From Bacteriovorax sp. (lineage in GTDB: Bacteria; Bdellovibrionota; Bacteriovoracia; Bacteriovoracales; Bacteriovoracaceae), in NCBI GenBank assembly GCA_014378525.1, contig JACMNL010000108.1, positions 1-64,000 of the forward strand: a DNA stretch of 64,000 bases, given 5' to 3'. A program made the position numbers and the translations under genes. Below the pieces are notes generated by a model. It saw only the letters and a list, made by a program, of their open reading frames with translations. It made no database searches and had not been told where the DNA came from. Positions within the stretch are counted from its first letter, which is position 1. Every line of letters starts with the position of its first letter. This document shows positions 40,867-49,014 of this stretch, one piece after another.

Positions 40867-41769
40867 ATGTTTGTAGTTGGCGAACTTCGCGATAAAAAAA
40901 TGATCGATTTAATGAAAGAAGAACTGCACTCCATGGGAGTAGCGGCTTCCGTTCATCACGTCGAAAAAGATGATATGTATTTTCTAACAGTGGAAAATGC
41001 AGAAGAACTTCCAAAGGCGCAGGATTATTTCCGCGTGAAAATGGGGTTTAGAAAAAAAATAGAAGTGGATGAGGAGTGGGTGAAGATTAAAACTCTTCCT
41101 CGTGGCCCGGTCACTTATGCTATCACTGTTGCTTGCGTAATTCTCTATGCACTTTCATACACTGATATGGGAAAACATCTGCAGTCAGTGATGTTCATGG
41201 GAAGTCCTGAAACCGGCTTTCTCTATGAAGTCACTCACGGACAAATCTGGCGCCTCATTACTCCGATTTTTATTCACCTGAGCATCCTGCATATTCTATT
41301 TAACATGCTTTGGTTTAAAGACCTGGGTTACATCATTGAAAACCGATTTGGAAAAAATGACCTGCTGATTTTGATGGCCGTGAGTGGAGTCGTCTCAAAC
41401 TTGCTTCAATACTGCGTGAGTGGTCCCGAGTTCGGTGGAATGTCAGGCGTGCTCTACGGCATGCTGGGATTTGTGTGGGTGTTTAAAAAAATTCACCACG
41501 ATTTTGAATACTCTCTGCCGGCCAGAGACATCACCATTATGATAGGCTGGCTTCTGGTATGTATGACGGGATTTTTAGGTCCCATTGCCAATGCAGCTCA
41601 CGCTGGAGGGCTCTTTGTAGGAATGCTTTATGCAATCTATAAAGCACCGGAAAGCTGGAGCAGATTACACACCAAATATTTTTCTCTCGCCTTCCTATTT
41701 TTAGCTTTAACAATCGGCATTGAAGGTTTAAAACTGGGCGGAAGATATTTTGTACTATTATGGCTCTAG
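40867..41769 (+). CDS. Rhomboid intramembrane serine protease
   Basis: 300 residues. A cytoplasmic N-terminal alpha/beta domain (about 1-75) resembling that of GlpG precedes six TM helices. Catalytic dyad: Ser193 in GGMSGVLYG and His245 in ANAAHAGGLF; the HILFNMLWFKDLG helix carries the conserved His/Asn of the oxyanion region. It cuts single-pass membrane proteins within the bilayer; substrates unknown. Confidence 0.94.
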   Translation: MFVVGELRDKKMIDLMKEELHSMGVAASVHHVEKDDMYFLTVENAEELPKAQDYFRVKMGFRKKIEVDEEWVKIKTLPRGPVTYAITVACVILYALSYTDMGKHLQSVMFMGSPETGFLYEVTHGQIWRLITPIFIHLSILHILFNMLWFKDLGYIIENRFGKNDLLILMAVSGVVSNLLQYCVSGPEFGGMSGVLYGMLGFVWVFKKIHHDFEYSLPARDITIMIGWLLVCMTGFLGPIANAAHAGGLFVGMLYAIYKAPESWSRLHTKYFSLAFLFLALTIGIEGLKLGGRYFVLLWL

Positions 41770-41784
41770 CCAGAGGAATTGATC

Positions 41785-42030
41785 ATGTCAGTAGAAGCAC
41801 GAGTAAAAGAATTAAAAGCAAGCTTTGCGGAAAAAACTCCAAAGCAAATGAGAACGATCAGAAACAGTTTAAACAACCGTATTAAGTCGTTTGAGGACGA
41901 AGCCTTCGGAAAATCACTTCCCAAAGTTTCTGCTTCACATATGTTTTTTGAAATGGAATTAAAAGAATTGAAAGACCTTCGCGAATTCGCGATGAAAAAA
42001 ATTAGATCAGACGAGAAAGCAGAAAAGTAA
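41785..42030 (+). CDS. Small helical protein of unknown function
   Basis: 81 residues from ATG 41785, which has AGAGGA 7 nt upstream (preferred to TTG two codons earlier). Highly charged and entirely helical by composition (VEARVKELKASFAEKT; MELKELKDLREFAMKK), no signal peptide. No family recognised. It lies 15 bp after the rhomboid gene and 11 bp before the next small gene, so it sits in one operon with both. Confidence 0.72.
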   Translation: MSVEARVKELKASFAEKTPKQMRTIRNSLNNRIKSFEDEAFGKSLPKVSASHMFFEMELKELKDLREFAMKKIRSDEKAEK

Positions 42031-42041
42031 CGAGATAAATA

Positions 42042-42380
42042 ATGAGAGTGATATTTTTTTTAATGTCAGTTCTGATCAGCTTTCATGCTTACGGGCAGGA
42101 AGATGCAGAACTGACACATAAGAAAGCAAATTATCCCATCAACGATTATTACAAGGCCGGAAACTTTTTAATCTATAACTGCGAAAATGATTATTACGTA
42201 TGTGTGGATGAAGATGCCTTCAAACTTTGCGGTGATAAAAGAAAGGAAGCGATCGATAAAAAATTAAAATACTATCCGTGTGCTCCTCTGAATAAATTCC
42301 CGACTAAAGCAAAATGTGGTGAAAAAAATTACGAAGTGATTGAGTCACTGGCCAAAAAAAGATTTTGTTACCCGAAATAA
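42042..42380 (+). CDS. Small secreted cysteine-rich protein
   Basis: 112 residues with a Sec signal peptide (cleavage near YG-QE). Six Cys in the mature region (YNCENDYYVCV, KLCGDK, YPCAP, AKCGEK, RFCYPK) suggest three disulfides. No family recognised. Its end overlaps the convergent phosphatase-superfamily gene by 13 bp. Confidence 0.72.
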   Translation: MRVIFFLMSVLISFHAYGQEDAELTHKKANYPINDYYKAGNFLIYNCENDYYVCVDEDAFKLCGDKRKEAIDKKLKYYPCAPLNKFPTKAKCGEKNYEVIESLAKKRFCYPK

Positions 42381-43135
42381 AAGAAATGTTTTAGCTCCAT
42401 ATCTTCCGGTGAGTTTTCGCCGTGATCTCCCATTCCATTTTTTAGATCTACATGTCCTCCGTGATCAGGAGTAAAGCAAACGACATAGTCTTTTTGCCAT
42501 GATTTTTCTGCCTGTCTAAGCAACATCTTCCATGAGTCTGTATGATGCTCAAGCGCTTTCATGGCAAGCTCAGAGAAGAGGCCTGTATCGTGAAGAAGGT
42601 CATCATACTCCTGGTGATAAACGACGATCACATCATGTTCGTTTTTTTCCAGTAATTCGAAAGTTTTTGCAGTCACTAACGGATCATAGTCCATTGAAAA
42701 ATAATCCAGTTCCCGTTCTTTGAATAAAAGATCGATGCTGGAATTTTTTACTGCTACGATTGCTACTTTTTTTCCTGCCCTCAATAGAGCATCAAATAAA
42801 GTGTCACATTTTAGAATTGGTTTTGCGTATTTTATTATTCCGTGTTCCTGAGGCGCTCCACCGGTAAATAAACTGGCAAAACAAACGGGAGTAACGGGTG
42901 GGAAGACAGAAAGAAGATCTACTTCATGAGTGCTGTGCTTGCTCATTTCCTGGTGCAGTTCTGGATATTTTTTAAAGGCATGTGTACCGAAAGCATCCGG
43001 ACAATAGATGAGTGCCTTTTTTATGACTCCATTTTTATTTTTTAAATCGAGGTAGGAATTTTGATTTGCCAGCTCGGGAGCAGTAATTCCCATTAACTCA
43101 CAAAGTGCAGGTGTAAAAGATCTTAGATCATTCAT
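42368..43135 (-). CDS. Alkaline-phosphatase-superfamily protein
   Basis: 255 residues. FPPVTPVCFASLFTGGAPQEHGI matches the nucleophile region of type I phosphodiesterase/nucleotide pyrophosphatases, where the nucleophilic Thr/Ser falls in TPVCFAS, and FTPDHGGHVD near the C-terminus gives the Asp-His metal ligands. The N-terminal metal Asp is probably in LIYCPDAFG. No signal peptide. The Cys inside the nucleophile segment makes activity less certain. Followed by a GNAT gene upstream on the same strand, 8 bp away. Confidence 0.8.
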   Translation of the reverse strand: MNDLRSFTPALCELMGITAPELANQNSYLDLKNKNGVIKKALIYCPDAFGTHAFKKYPELHQEMSKHSTHEVDLLSVFPPVTPVCFASLFTGGAPQEHGIIKYAKPILKCDTLFDALLRAGKKVAIVAVKNSSIDLLFKERELDYFSMDYDPLVTAKTFELLEKNEHDVIVVYHQEYDDLLHDTGLFSELAMKALEHHTDSWKMLLRQAEKSWQKDYVVCFTPDHGGHVDLKNGMGDHGENSPEDMELKHFFYFG

Positions 43136-43143
43136 ATTTTTAA

Positions 43144-43635
43144 TTAGATATTTTTGTACATTAAAACGTGTGCGCCAATGCCCGGTATATCAAAAACATT
43201 TTCATCGAATTTATGGAATCCAACTTTTTCATAATATCCCACAGCAGTTGTGCGGGCATTACACCAAAGAAGTGTGCAGAAGTTTTGCTTGATAATAGGG
43301 AAGGCCATATTGAGAAGTTCTGAGCTTAAGCCGCGTCCCTGGAATTCAGGAAGGGTGGCCATACCGCGCAGCTGGTACTGATGCTGGTCTTTAAAAAGTG
43401 TATTGCGTTCATAAAAAAATGAAGCGACAGAAACGAGTTTAGAATCTTCAAAAGCGCCCAGGTGAAAAGAAACATCGTCATCGTCATCGGATTCGAATTT
43501 TACTTTTTTTGGATCGTGATCAGGTATCAGAACTTGTTGTCTGATCGGGTACGTGTCCGAGGCATTTAATCTTAAAACTTTCATTAAAATTTTATAATAT
43601 GCTTTATTAACGTTGTCATTTTTTGTTTTGTTCAA
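43144..43635 (-). CDS. GNAT-family acetyltransferase
   Basis: 163 residues if started at TTG 43635, which overlaps the upstream stop by 4 bp; ATG 43584 (MKVLRLNASD) is an alternative that fits the domain better but lacks a ribosome site. The acyl-CoA loop is LPEFQGRGLSSELL, followed by a WCNARTTAVGYYEKVGFHKF ending typical of GNATs. Substrate unknown. Confidence 0.87.
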   Translation of the reverse strand: MNKTKNDNVNKAYYKILMKVLRLNASDTYPIRQQVLIPDHDPKKVKFESDDDDDVSFHLGAFEDSKLVSVASFFYERNTLFKDQHQYQLRGMATLPEFQGRGLSSELLNMAFPIIKQNFCTLLWCNARTTAVGYYEKVGFHKFDENVFDIPGIGAHVLMYKNI

Positions 43636-44216
43636 TGACTTAGCGTGGAAGAAATCCTAAACAGTTTTTCCATAGAAAGTCTTGCAAGTGTCTGCGAAAA
43701 AAACTCGAAAATTAAATCAGGAAATCCTGTTGTTGGGCCACTCCATGCAGCAGTTGAATAAAACAGGCAACGATTTTTGGTATTTATGGCGTAGATTGTG
43801 CCCTTTAACTCCTTCAAAATTCCCTGCTCGAAAACGAAGGGATACTGCCCTTCTTTTGTAATTCGCGGAAGCTTGAATATTAAGCGCATATCATAGGGAA
43901 GAAGCGCATGTTTCAACTGAAAATTTAACACTTCAGTTTTCTCGTCATAAGTAGACTCTTTGACGAAATCGAGAAGTTTTGAATAGCTTTCGTACAGAGA
44001 GAGAGTTTTTAAGGCATAAGCACAGCTTTTTTCGTGTAATCCTGCGATTGAGAAATTCAGCTCCTGGATTTTTTTATCTCCAATAGTTGAACTTTTTACA
44101 TGAGATTCGGAGAATATTTCGCCCTCCAAAATTTTTTCTTTTAATTTTTTTTTATATGGCAAAACGTTAAGATTTATATCCTCCGCACATAGGGAAAGTG
44201 AGACGATTAACGTCAA
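43632..44216 (-). CDS. Secreted protein of unknown function, start codon unclear
   Basis: 194 residues from TTG 44216, giving a truncated signal peptide (MTLIVSLSLCA-ED). The frame is open upstream, and an ATA codon at 44249 with AAGG 8 nt before it would give a complete signal peptide (KKLSYCTAPILTLIVSLSLCA), so initiation at ATA or a mutated ATG is plausible. The mature domain is mixed, with Cys in KSCAYAL and RCLFYST. No family recognised. A hairpin AAGACC/GGTCTT (44265-44282) lies just upstream. Confidence 0.65.
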   Translation of the reverse strand: MTLIVSLSLCAEDINLNVLPYKKKLKEKILEGEIFSESHVKSSTIGDKKIQELNFSIAGLHEKSCAYALKTLSLYESYSKLLDFVKESTYDEKTEVLNFQLKHALLPYDMRLIFKLPRITKEGQYPFVFEQGILKELKGTIYAINTKNRCLFYSTAAWSGPTTGFPDLIFEFFSQTLARLSMEKLFRISSTLSH

Positions 44217-44343
44217 GATAGGAGCGGTGCAATAACTTAATTTTTTTATGCGCTGTACCTTTTTAAGACCTTGTTGGGTCTTTAACCTAGTCGAGATTAG
44301 TGACTATTATTTCCCAATATTTAGATAATGAAAAGGATGCATA

Positions 44344-46494
44344 ATGAGTAGTGTAGGCCCAGTTGTCAGAAAAGGCAGCACCAAAGACGCTTTGATCGAA
44401 AGTAAAGATCAACGCTGGCACGTTAGAAATCGTGTCACGCTGGTTTTTGGAAGTAACGACGTAGAAGACCTAGAAGCCTATATTTATAAGCCTAATGGGA
44501 TTGAATTCAAAACCATTAAGTTTCACCAGGCAAAATCAAAGGCCGTTGAAGAGATTTTAGATAACAGTATCGACGAGTATTATCGCGGTCACGTTACTGA
44601 AATTCACACCAAACTTTCAGAAGATAAAAAGACGGTCACAATCACGGATAACGGGATTGGATTTCCAGTCGATAAAGTCGCACAGGTTTACACAGAATTC
44701 AGAACAGGATCAAAGTTTAAAGACGAAGAAACTGATGAGAAGGGATTTTTATTTCGTACACTGGGACAAAACGGTCTTGGTGCCGCAGCAACTTGTCTTA
44801 CATCAGACATTTTTGTAGCGACAGTTAAGCACTATAACTCGAAGATGGAACAAACTTATGAGTTCATCAACGGGGCACTTACTACTAAAAAAACAAAACC
44901 GAAGCCTTTCAAAGGCGCTTCAGGTGTAAGTGTTACGCTTACACTTTCGAAAGAAGTTTATAAAAACAACGAAATTTCTGAGGATTTACTCAGAAAACGT
45001 ATCATCGATCTGGCGTACAATAACCCGGGATTAACGTTCTATTTTAACGGTGAAAAATATCACTTTAAAAAAGGACTTTTTGAGTTAGCTCAAAGAATTG
45101 ACCCGAATAGTGCACAAATTATCGGTGAAGATGTCTACATTTACGAAACAGAAAACGCGAAAGGGAAAAAAGTGAAAGGGAAAATCGATTTCCACTTATC
45201 ACTGACTCTTGACCAGCGCTCGGAAGAGCGTGAAAAGTTCATTTCTTTTGTGAATAGTACACCTACTTTTGACGGTGGATTCCACCACGATAGAGTAAAG
45301 AGAATTTTCATTAACACTGTTAAGGAAAAGATCGAGCGCGCAGCTAAAAAAGAAAAAATTTCTGTCGTTGATAACGATGTTCTGACGGGAATCACTTTCG
45401 TCATGGGCATCACTATGCCGAATCCGCGTTTTGAATCACAGACAAAAAGAAAGCTCGTCCGTGACTTGAACCTTGAAAAAGGAATCGAGCATTTCATGGC
45501 CGACAATATCGAGAAATTCCTTCGTAAAAATAAGGAATACCTGGAACTGGTTGTTGAGCGTGCAAAATCGCGCCATAGATTCCAGGAGCTGAAAGATGCT
45601 TCTCTAAAAGGTAAAAAAGCAAAAAGAATGAGAGTTGAAAAACTTCTCGATGCCAATGAAAGAAAAGACAGAAATCTTTGTACACTTTTCATCTGTGAAG
45701 GGGACTCTGCTATCGGCGGACTTCGTTCAGCTAGAAATAAATTGTACCAGGGTGGTATTGCGCTTAAAGGGAAACCGATGAACGTCATGCAGGCTTCAAT
45801 CAACGATGTATTAAACAATCAGGAGTTCATGGATATCATGTCTTCGATTGGACTTACTATCGGAGTCAAAGCAGTTGTCGATGATCTTCGTTATTCGAAA
45901 ATCGTTTTCCTCGCTGACTCGGACGTGGATGGTGGTCACATCAACACGCTTTTAGTTAACTTTTTCTTCACATTCTGGCCGGAAATGTTCGAGCAAAGAG
46001 CGATTCAATTCGCGAAAGCTCCGCTTTTTGAAGTAATCACTGATAAAGAAACTCTGTTCGTTGAAAGCGAAGAGCAGTTAGAAAAACTTAAAAAATCTAC
46101 AGTTAAGATTAAAGAAATCCAGAGAAACAAGGGTCTCGGAGAGATGTCTCCGGAAGCTTTCAAGCACACGCTTAACCGTGAAGAGTTCACGATTATCCAG
46201 GTTGAAGACATGTCTTCAGCAAAAAACACGCTTGATATCTGTTTTGGAAAAGATACAAATTTAAGAAAAGAACTTTTACTTGATACAGAATCGACAGGGA
46301 TTACTGCGAGTGATTTGAATGAACCGAAAAAAGGTGCGAAGGCAGGGAAATCTGCTGCATCTATGAAAGCTGCACAAACTAAAGGCGGTGGTTCAAAAGC
46401 TCCGGTAGTTAAAGCGACTGCGAAAGTTGCTAAGGCCACTGCAAAAGCTAAAGCTCCTGTTGTAAAAACGACTAAAAAAGCTAAAAAGAAATAA
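44344..46494 (+). CDS. parE: Divergent type IIA topoisomerase B (ATPase) subunit with H1-like tail
   Basis: 716 residues. GHKL ATPase: KAVEEILDNSIDEY, DNGIGFP and TLGQNGLGAAAT; transducer with QRSEEREKFISFVNSTPTFDGG; TOPRIM with FICEGDSAIGG and FLADSDVDGGH; terminal NKGLGEMSPEAF. The usual RPGMYIG opening of GyrB/ParE is missing and replaced by a different N-terminus. Residues 659-716 form a lysine/alanine tail (18 Lys in 58) with two KAPVVK copies, like histone H1. Paired with the A subunit 15 bp downstream. Symbol parE is by role; it may be a separate topoisomerase class. Confidence 0.85.
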   Translation: MSSVGPVVRKGSTKDALIESKDQRWHVRNRVTLVFGSNDVEDLEAYIYKPNGIEFKTIKFHQAKSKAVEEILDNSIDEYYRGHVTEIHTKLSEDKKTVTITDNGIGFPVDKVAQVYTEFRTGSKFKDEETDEKGFLFRTLGQNGLGAAATCLTSDIFVATVKHYNSKMEQTYEFINGALTTKKTKPKPFKGASGVSVTLTLSKEVYKNNEISEDLLRKRIIDLAYNNPGLTFYFNGEKYHFKKGLFELAQRIDPNSAQIIGEDVYIYETENAKGKKVKGKIDFHLSLTLDQRSEEREKFISFVNSTPTFDGGFHHDRVKRIFINTVKEKIERAAKKEKISVVDNDVLTGITFVMGITMPNPRFESQTKRKLVRDLNLEKGIEHFMADNIEKFLRKNKEYLELVVERAKSRHRFQELKDASLKGKKAKRMRVEKLLDANERKDRNLCTLFICEGDSAIGGLRSARNKLYQGGIALKGKPMNVMQASINDVLNNQEFMDIMSSIGLTIGVKAVVDDLRYSKIVFLADSDVDGGHINTLLVNFFFTFWPEMFEQRAIQFAKAPLFEVITDKETLFVESEEQLEKLKKSTVKIKEIQRNKGLGEMSPEAFKHTLNREEFTIIQVEDMSSAKNTLDICFGKDTNLRKELLLDTESTGITASDLNEPKKGAKAGKSAASMKAAQTKGGGSKAPVVKATAKVAKATAKAKAPVVKTTKKAKKK

Positions 46495-46509
46495 TAAGGG
46501 ACCTGAATA

Positions 46510-47943
46510 ATGGAAGAAAGATACCTTCACTCACTTGAATCAGTTTCATTAACTGAAGTTGTAAAAGAAGAATATAGAAACTATCAGATCTACACTTTAA
46601 TGGATCGTGCGATTCCATATCTGCAGGATGGATTAAAACCAGGACAAAGAAGAATTCTTTTTACTCTGTGGAAAAATCAGTCGAAAGGATTGATGAAAGT
46701 TTCTTCGGCAACGGGATTAGTTTTAACTCTTCACCCTCACGGACCTGCTTCTGTTGAATCAGCTATCGTAAACATGGCTCAGGATTATACTTTCTCGAAC
46801 AACTATCCCCTTATCGATAAAAAAGGATATTTCGGAGAGAGAATGGAAACTGCTCCGGCAGCTTCTCGTTATATCGAATGTAAACTTGGAAAAGTAGCAG
46901 ACTATATTTTGTTCGACGACATGAACCAGGTTGATATGGTTCCAAACTACGATGAAAAAGTTATGGAGCCGGTTTGTCTTCTTCCAAAACTTCCGATCAT
47001 GTTAATGAACGGAGCTGAAGGTATCGGTACAGGATTTTCTTCTGTTATTCCTTCGTTTCACCACAGTGATTTGATTGCTTCAATCATTCAGTTCGTTGAA
47101 ACAGGTAAAGCTAAAAAATTAAAAAGTTATGTTCACACATACAAAAATAAAATTGAAGTAGATGAGAAGGGCCGTTTTGTTTTCTCTATGAAGTTCGAAG
47201 AAATTCATGGATCGATTTATATTACTGAACTTCCACGCGGGTACGATGCGACTAAGATCTATCGTTACTTAACAAAATTCCTTGATGAAGATTACATCAA
47301 AGACTTCGTGGACTCTTCTGTAAATAACGATATCATGATCGAACTTATTTTCAAAAAAGGTCAGCAGCCAAAACTTTCTGACGTCATTGAAAAAATGTCG
47401 AACTCTTCTACGTTAGTTCCAAACTACACATTGATTTCTGAACGTGGTGTTCGTATTTTCAATGCGCCTGAAGAAATTATTGAAATCTTCGGAGCGAAAA
47501 GACTGGAAGTTGTTAAGCGCCGTTATGAATTAATGGTAGAAGATTTAGAAAAGAAACTTCGTCAGAACAATGAGATCATCAGATTCATCAAAGAAAAAGA
47601 ATACGAAGTTGCGACAAAATCAACGAACAGAAAATCTTACGTTGAGTATCTTGATAAGAAAAAATTCACATTCGCCGAATATCTGGCCGACATGCCGATT
47701 TATCGTATGACCAAAGAGGAAGTTGAAAAACGTATGCTCATGGTGAAAGACGATACGAAGTCGATGGCCGATTACGATAAGATCGCGAAGTCAAAAAACC
47801 TGGTTGAAAAGAAGCTGATTGAAGAATTGCGTGAAGTTGATGAGAAATTAACTTCGTGGATGAAGTCAAAGGACGCTGAAAAGGCCAACTTACAGAAAAA
47901 AATTGAAAAAGAGACCATAAAAAAGAAAGTAAAACGCAAATAG
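46510..47943 (+). CDS. parC: Type IIA topoisomerase A subunit without C-terminal domain
   Basis: 477 residues, against 752 for E. coli ParC. Winged-helix region with DGLKPGQRRIL and HPHGPASVESAIVNMAQDY; active-site Arg120-Tyr121 in PAASRYIECKL. The stretch SNNYPLIDKKGYFGERM is closer to eukaryotic and T4-type topoisomerase II than to GyrA. Tower and coiled-coil follow (330-420) and it ends in a lysine-rich helix; the beta-pinwheel DNA-wrapping domain is absent. Where GyrA has Ser83 and Asp87, alignment by eye gives Ala and Ser. Directly follows the B subunit. Confidence 0.85.
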   Translation: MEERYLHSLESVSLTEVVKEEYRNYQIYTLMDRAIPYLQDGLKPGQRRILFTLWKNQSKGLMKVSSATGLVLTLHPHGPASVESAIVNMAQDYTFSNNYPLIDKKGYFGERMETAPAASRYIECKLGKVADYILFDDMNQVDMVPNYDEKVMEPVCLLPKLPIMLMNGAEGIGTGFSSVIPSFHHSDLIASIIQFVETGKAKKLKSYVHTYKNKIEVDEKGRFVFSMKFEEIHGSIYITELPRGYDATKIYRYLTKFLDEDYIKDFVDSSVNNDIMIELIFKKGQQPKLSDVIEKMSNSSTLVPNYTLISERGVRIFNAPEEIIEIFGAKRLEVVKRRYELMVEDLEKKLRQNNEIIRFIKEKEYEVATKSTNRKSYVEYLDKKKFTFAEYLADMPIYRMTKEEVEKRMLMVKDDTKSMADYDKIAKSKNLVEKKLIEELREVDEKLTSWMKSKDAEKANLQKKIEKETIKKKVKRK

Positions 47944-48061
47944 TTGAGCATCATGCTCTCTTAAATGTAATTGCTTGAATTTTTTTATAGATCAAAATGA
48001 CTTTCTAAGTTAACCTACTAATATATGGTTTAGGCGCGCTTTGTTTTCATGGAGGAAAGTA

Positions 48062-48493
48062 ATGAGTCTTACGAAGGCCGATATTGTCGAGCGAGTATAC
48101 AAAGAAGCTGGTTTCTCGAAGAAGGAAGCTGCAGATTTAGTAGATCTTGTTTTCAAAGTTATTAAAGACACTCTCTCAAAAGGAGAGAAAGTAAAAATTT
48201 CTGGATTCGGAAATTTTTCAATCAGAGATAAAGCAACACGTGTTGGGAGAAATCCACAAACAGGTGAAGCGATGGACATTTCTGCCCGTCGAGTTCTGAC
48301 ATTTAAGCCTTCACAAGTGCTTAAAGAAGATGTCACAATTAGATATGCTCACCGCCTTGATGAAAAAGGTAACGAGAACAAATCACTTCCACCAAAAGAA
48401 GGAACGGCAAGAGCTCTGAGCTCATTCATGTCGAACATTGATGAAGGTGAAGAGGATCATGATTTTTCTCCAGAAGATGACGACAACGATTAA
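48062..48493 (+). CDS. ihfA: IHF-alpha-like DNA-bending protein with acidic tail
   Basis: 143 residues from ATG 48062 (GGAGG 6 nt upstream). Residues 1-95 are a HU/IHF fold: LTKADIVERVYKEAGFSKKEAADLVD, GEKVKISGFGNFSIRDKATRVGRNPQTGE with the DNA-intercalating RNPQTG arm, and RRVLTFKPSQVLKE. IHF/HU proteins are 90-100 residues; here about 45 extra residues end in a strongly acidic tail (from DEGEEDHDF). A MerR gene follows 17 bp later, as is common for ihfA. Lies just downstream of the topoisomerase pair. Confidence 0.9.
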   Translation: MSLTKADIVERVYKEAGFSKKEAADLVDLVFKVIKDTLSKGEKVKISGFGNFSIRDKATRVGRNPQTGEAMDISARRVLTFKPSQVLKEDVTIRYAHRLDEKGNENKSLPPKEGTARALSSFMSNIDEGEEDHDFSPEDDDND

Positions 48494-48513
48494 TTAGTAA
48501 TCAGGAATAATTG

Positions 48514-49014
48514 ATGTTTGGACCGATTGAAATTCCCAACAAATCTTCCTTCAAGATCAATGAAGTTTGCGCGCTCACTGGTGTAAAATCTTACGTTTTA
48601 CGTTTTTGGGAGTCGGAATTTACAGAAATTGCTCCGATCACTTCTTCTTCGGGTCAGAAACTTTACGAACATCGCGACATCGAAGCGATCCTTCTTATCA
48701 AAAAATTATTATTTGAAGATAAAATGACAATTGAGCGCGCGAAGGCAGAGATGAAAACTCTCATGCCTCGCGAGTCTCTTGTTGAGGCAAATTTTGCCGA
48801 CAATTTTTCATTCGAAGACGAAAGAATCAACGAAGATGAATTTTTATCTTCAGACGAATCTTCGGCCTATCCGGTGCGCGAAGCTGTTCGCGAGTCCATG
48901 ACTAAAAGAGTTTTAATTGAAACTGATTTTCAAAAGCTGACATTAGCTAAAACGAAATTGGTGGAGATTTTAAAGATTACTGAATCGCTTCATGACAAGA
49001 ATCACTGGGGCTAG
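48514..49014 (+). CDS. MerR-family regulator next to ihfA
   Basis: 166 residues from ATG 48514 with AGGAA upstream. The N-terminal helix-turn-helix is FKINEVCALTGVKSYVLRFWESEF, then QKLYEHRDIEAILLIKKLLFEDKMTIERAKAEMK, the standard MerR wing and dimer helix entry. The C-terminal half is acidic without a ligand-binding motif. The ihfA-merR pair is widely conserved; its target is unknown. The end overlaps ispA by 45 bp on the other strand. Confidence 0.9.
   Translation: MFGPIEIPNKSSFKINEVCALTGVKSYVLRFWESEFTEIAPITSSSGQKLYEHRDIEAILLIKKLLFEDKMTIERAKAEMKTLMPRESLVEANFADNFSFEDERINEDEFLSSDESSAYPVREAVRESMTKRVLIETDFQKLTLAKTKLVEILKITESLHDKNHWG

Noticed and set aside
45141-45818. 225-codon minus-strand frame
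   Set aside because: It is a shadow of the topoisomerase B gene, with Ser/Phe/Leu-rich composition typical of the complement of coding sequence.
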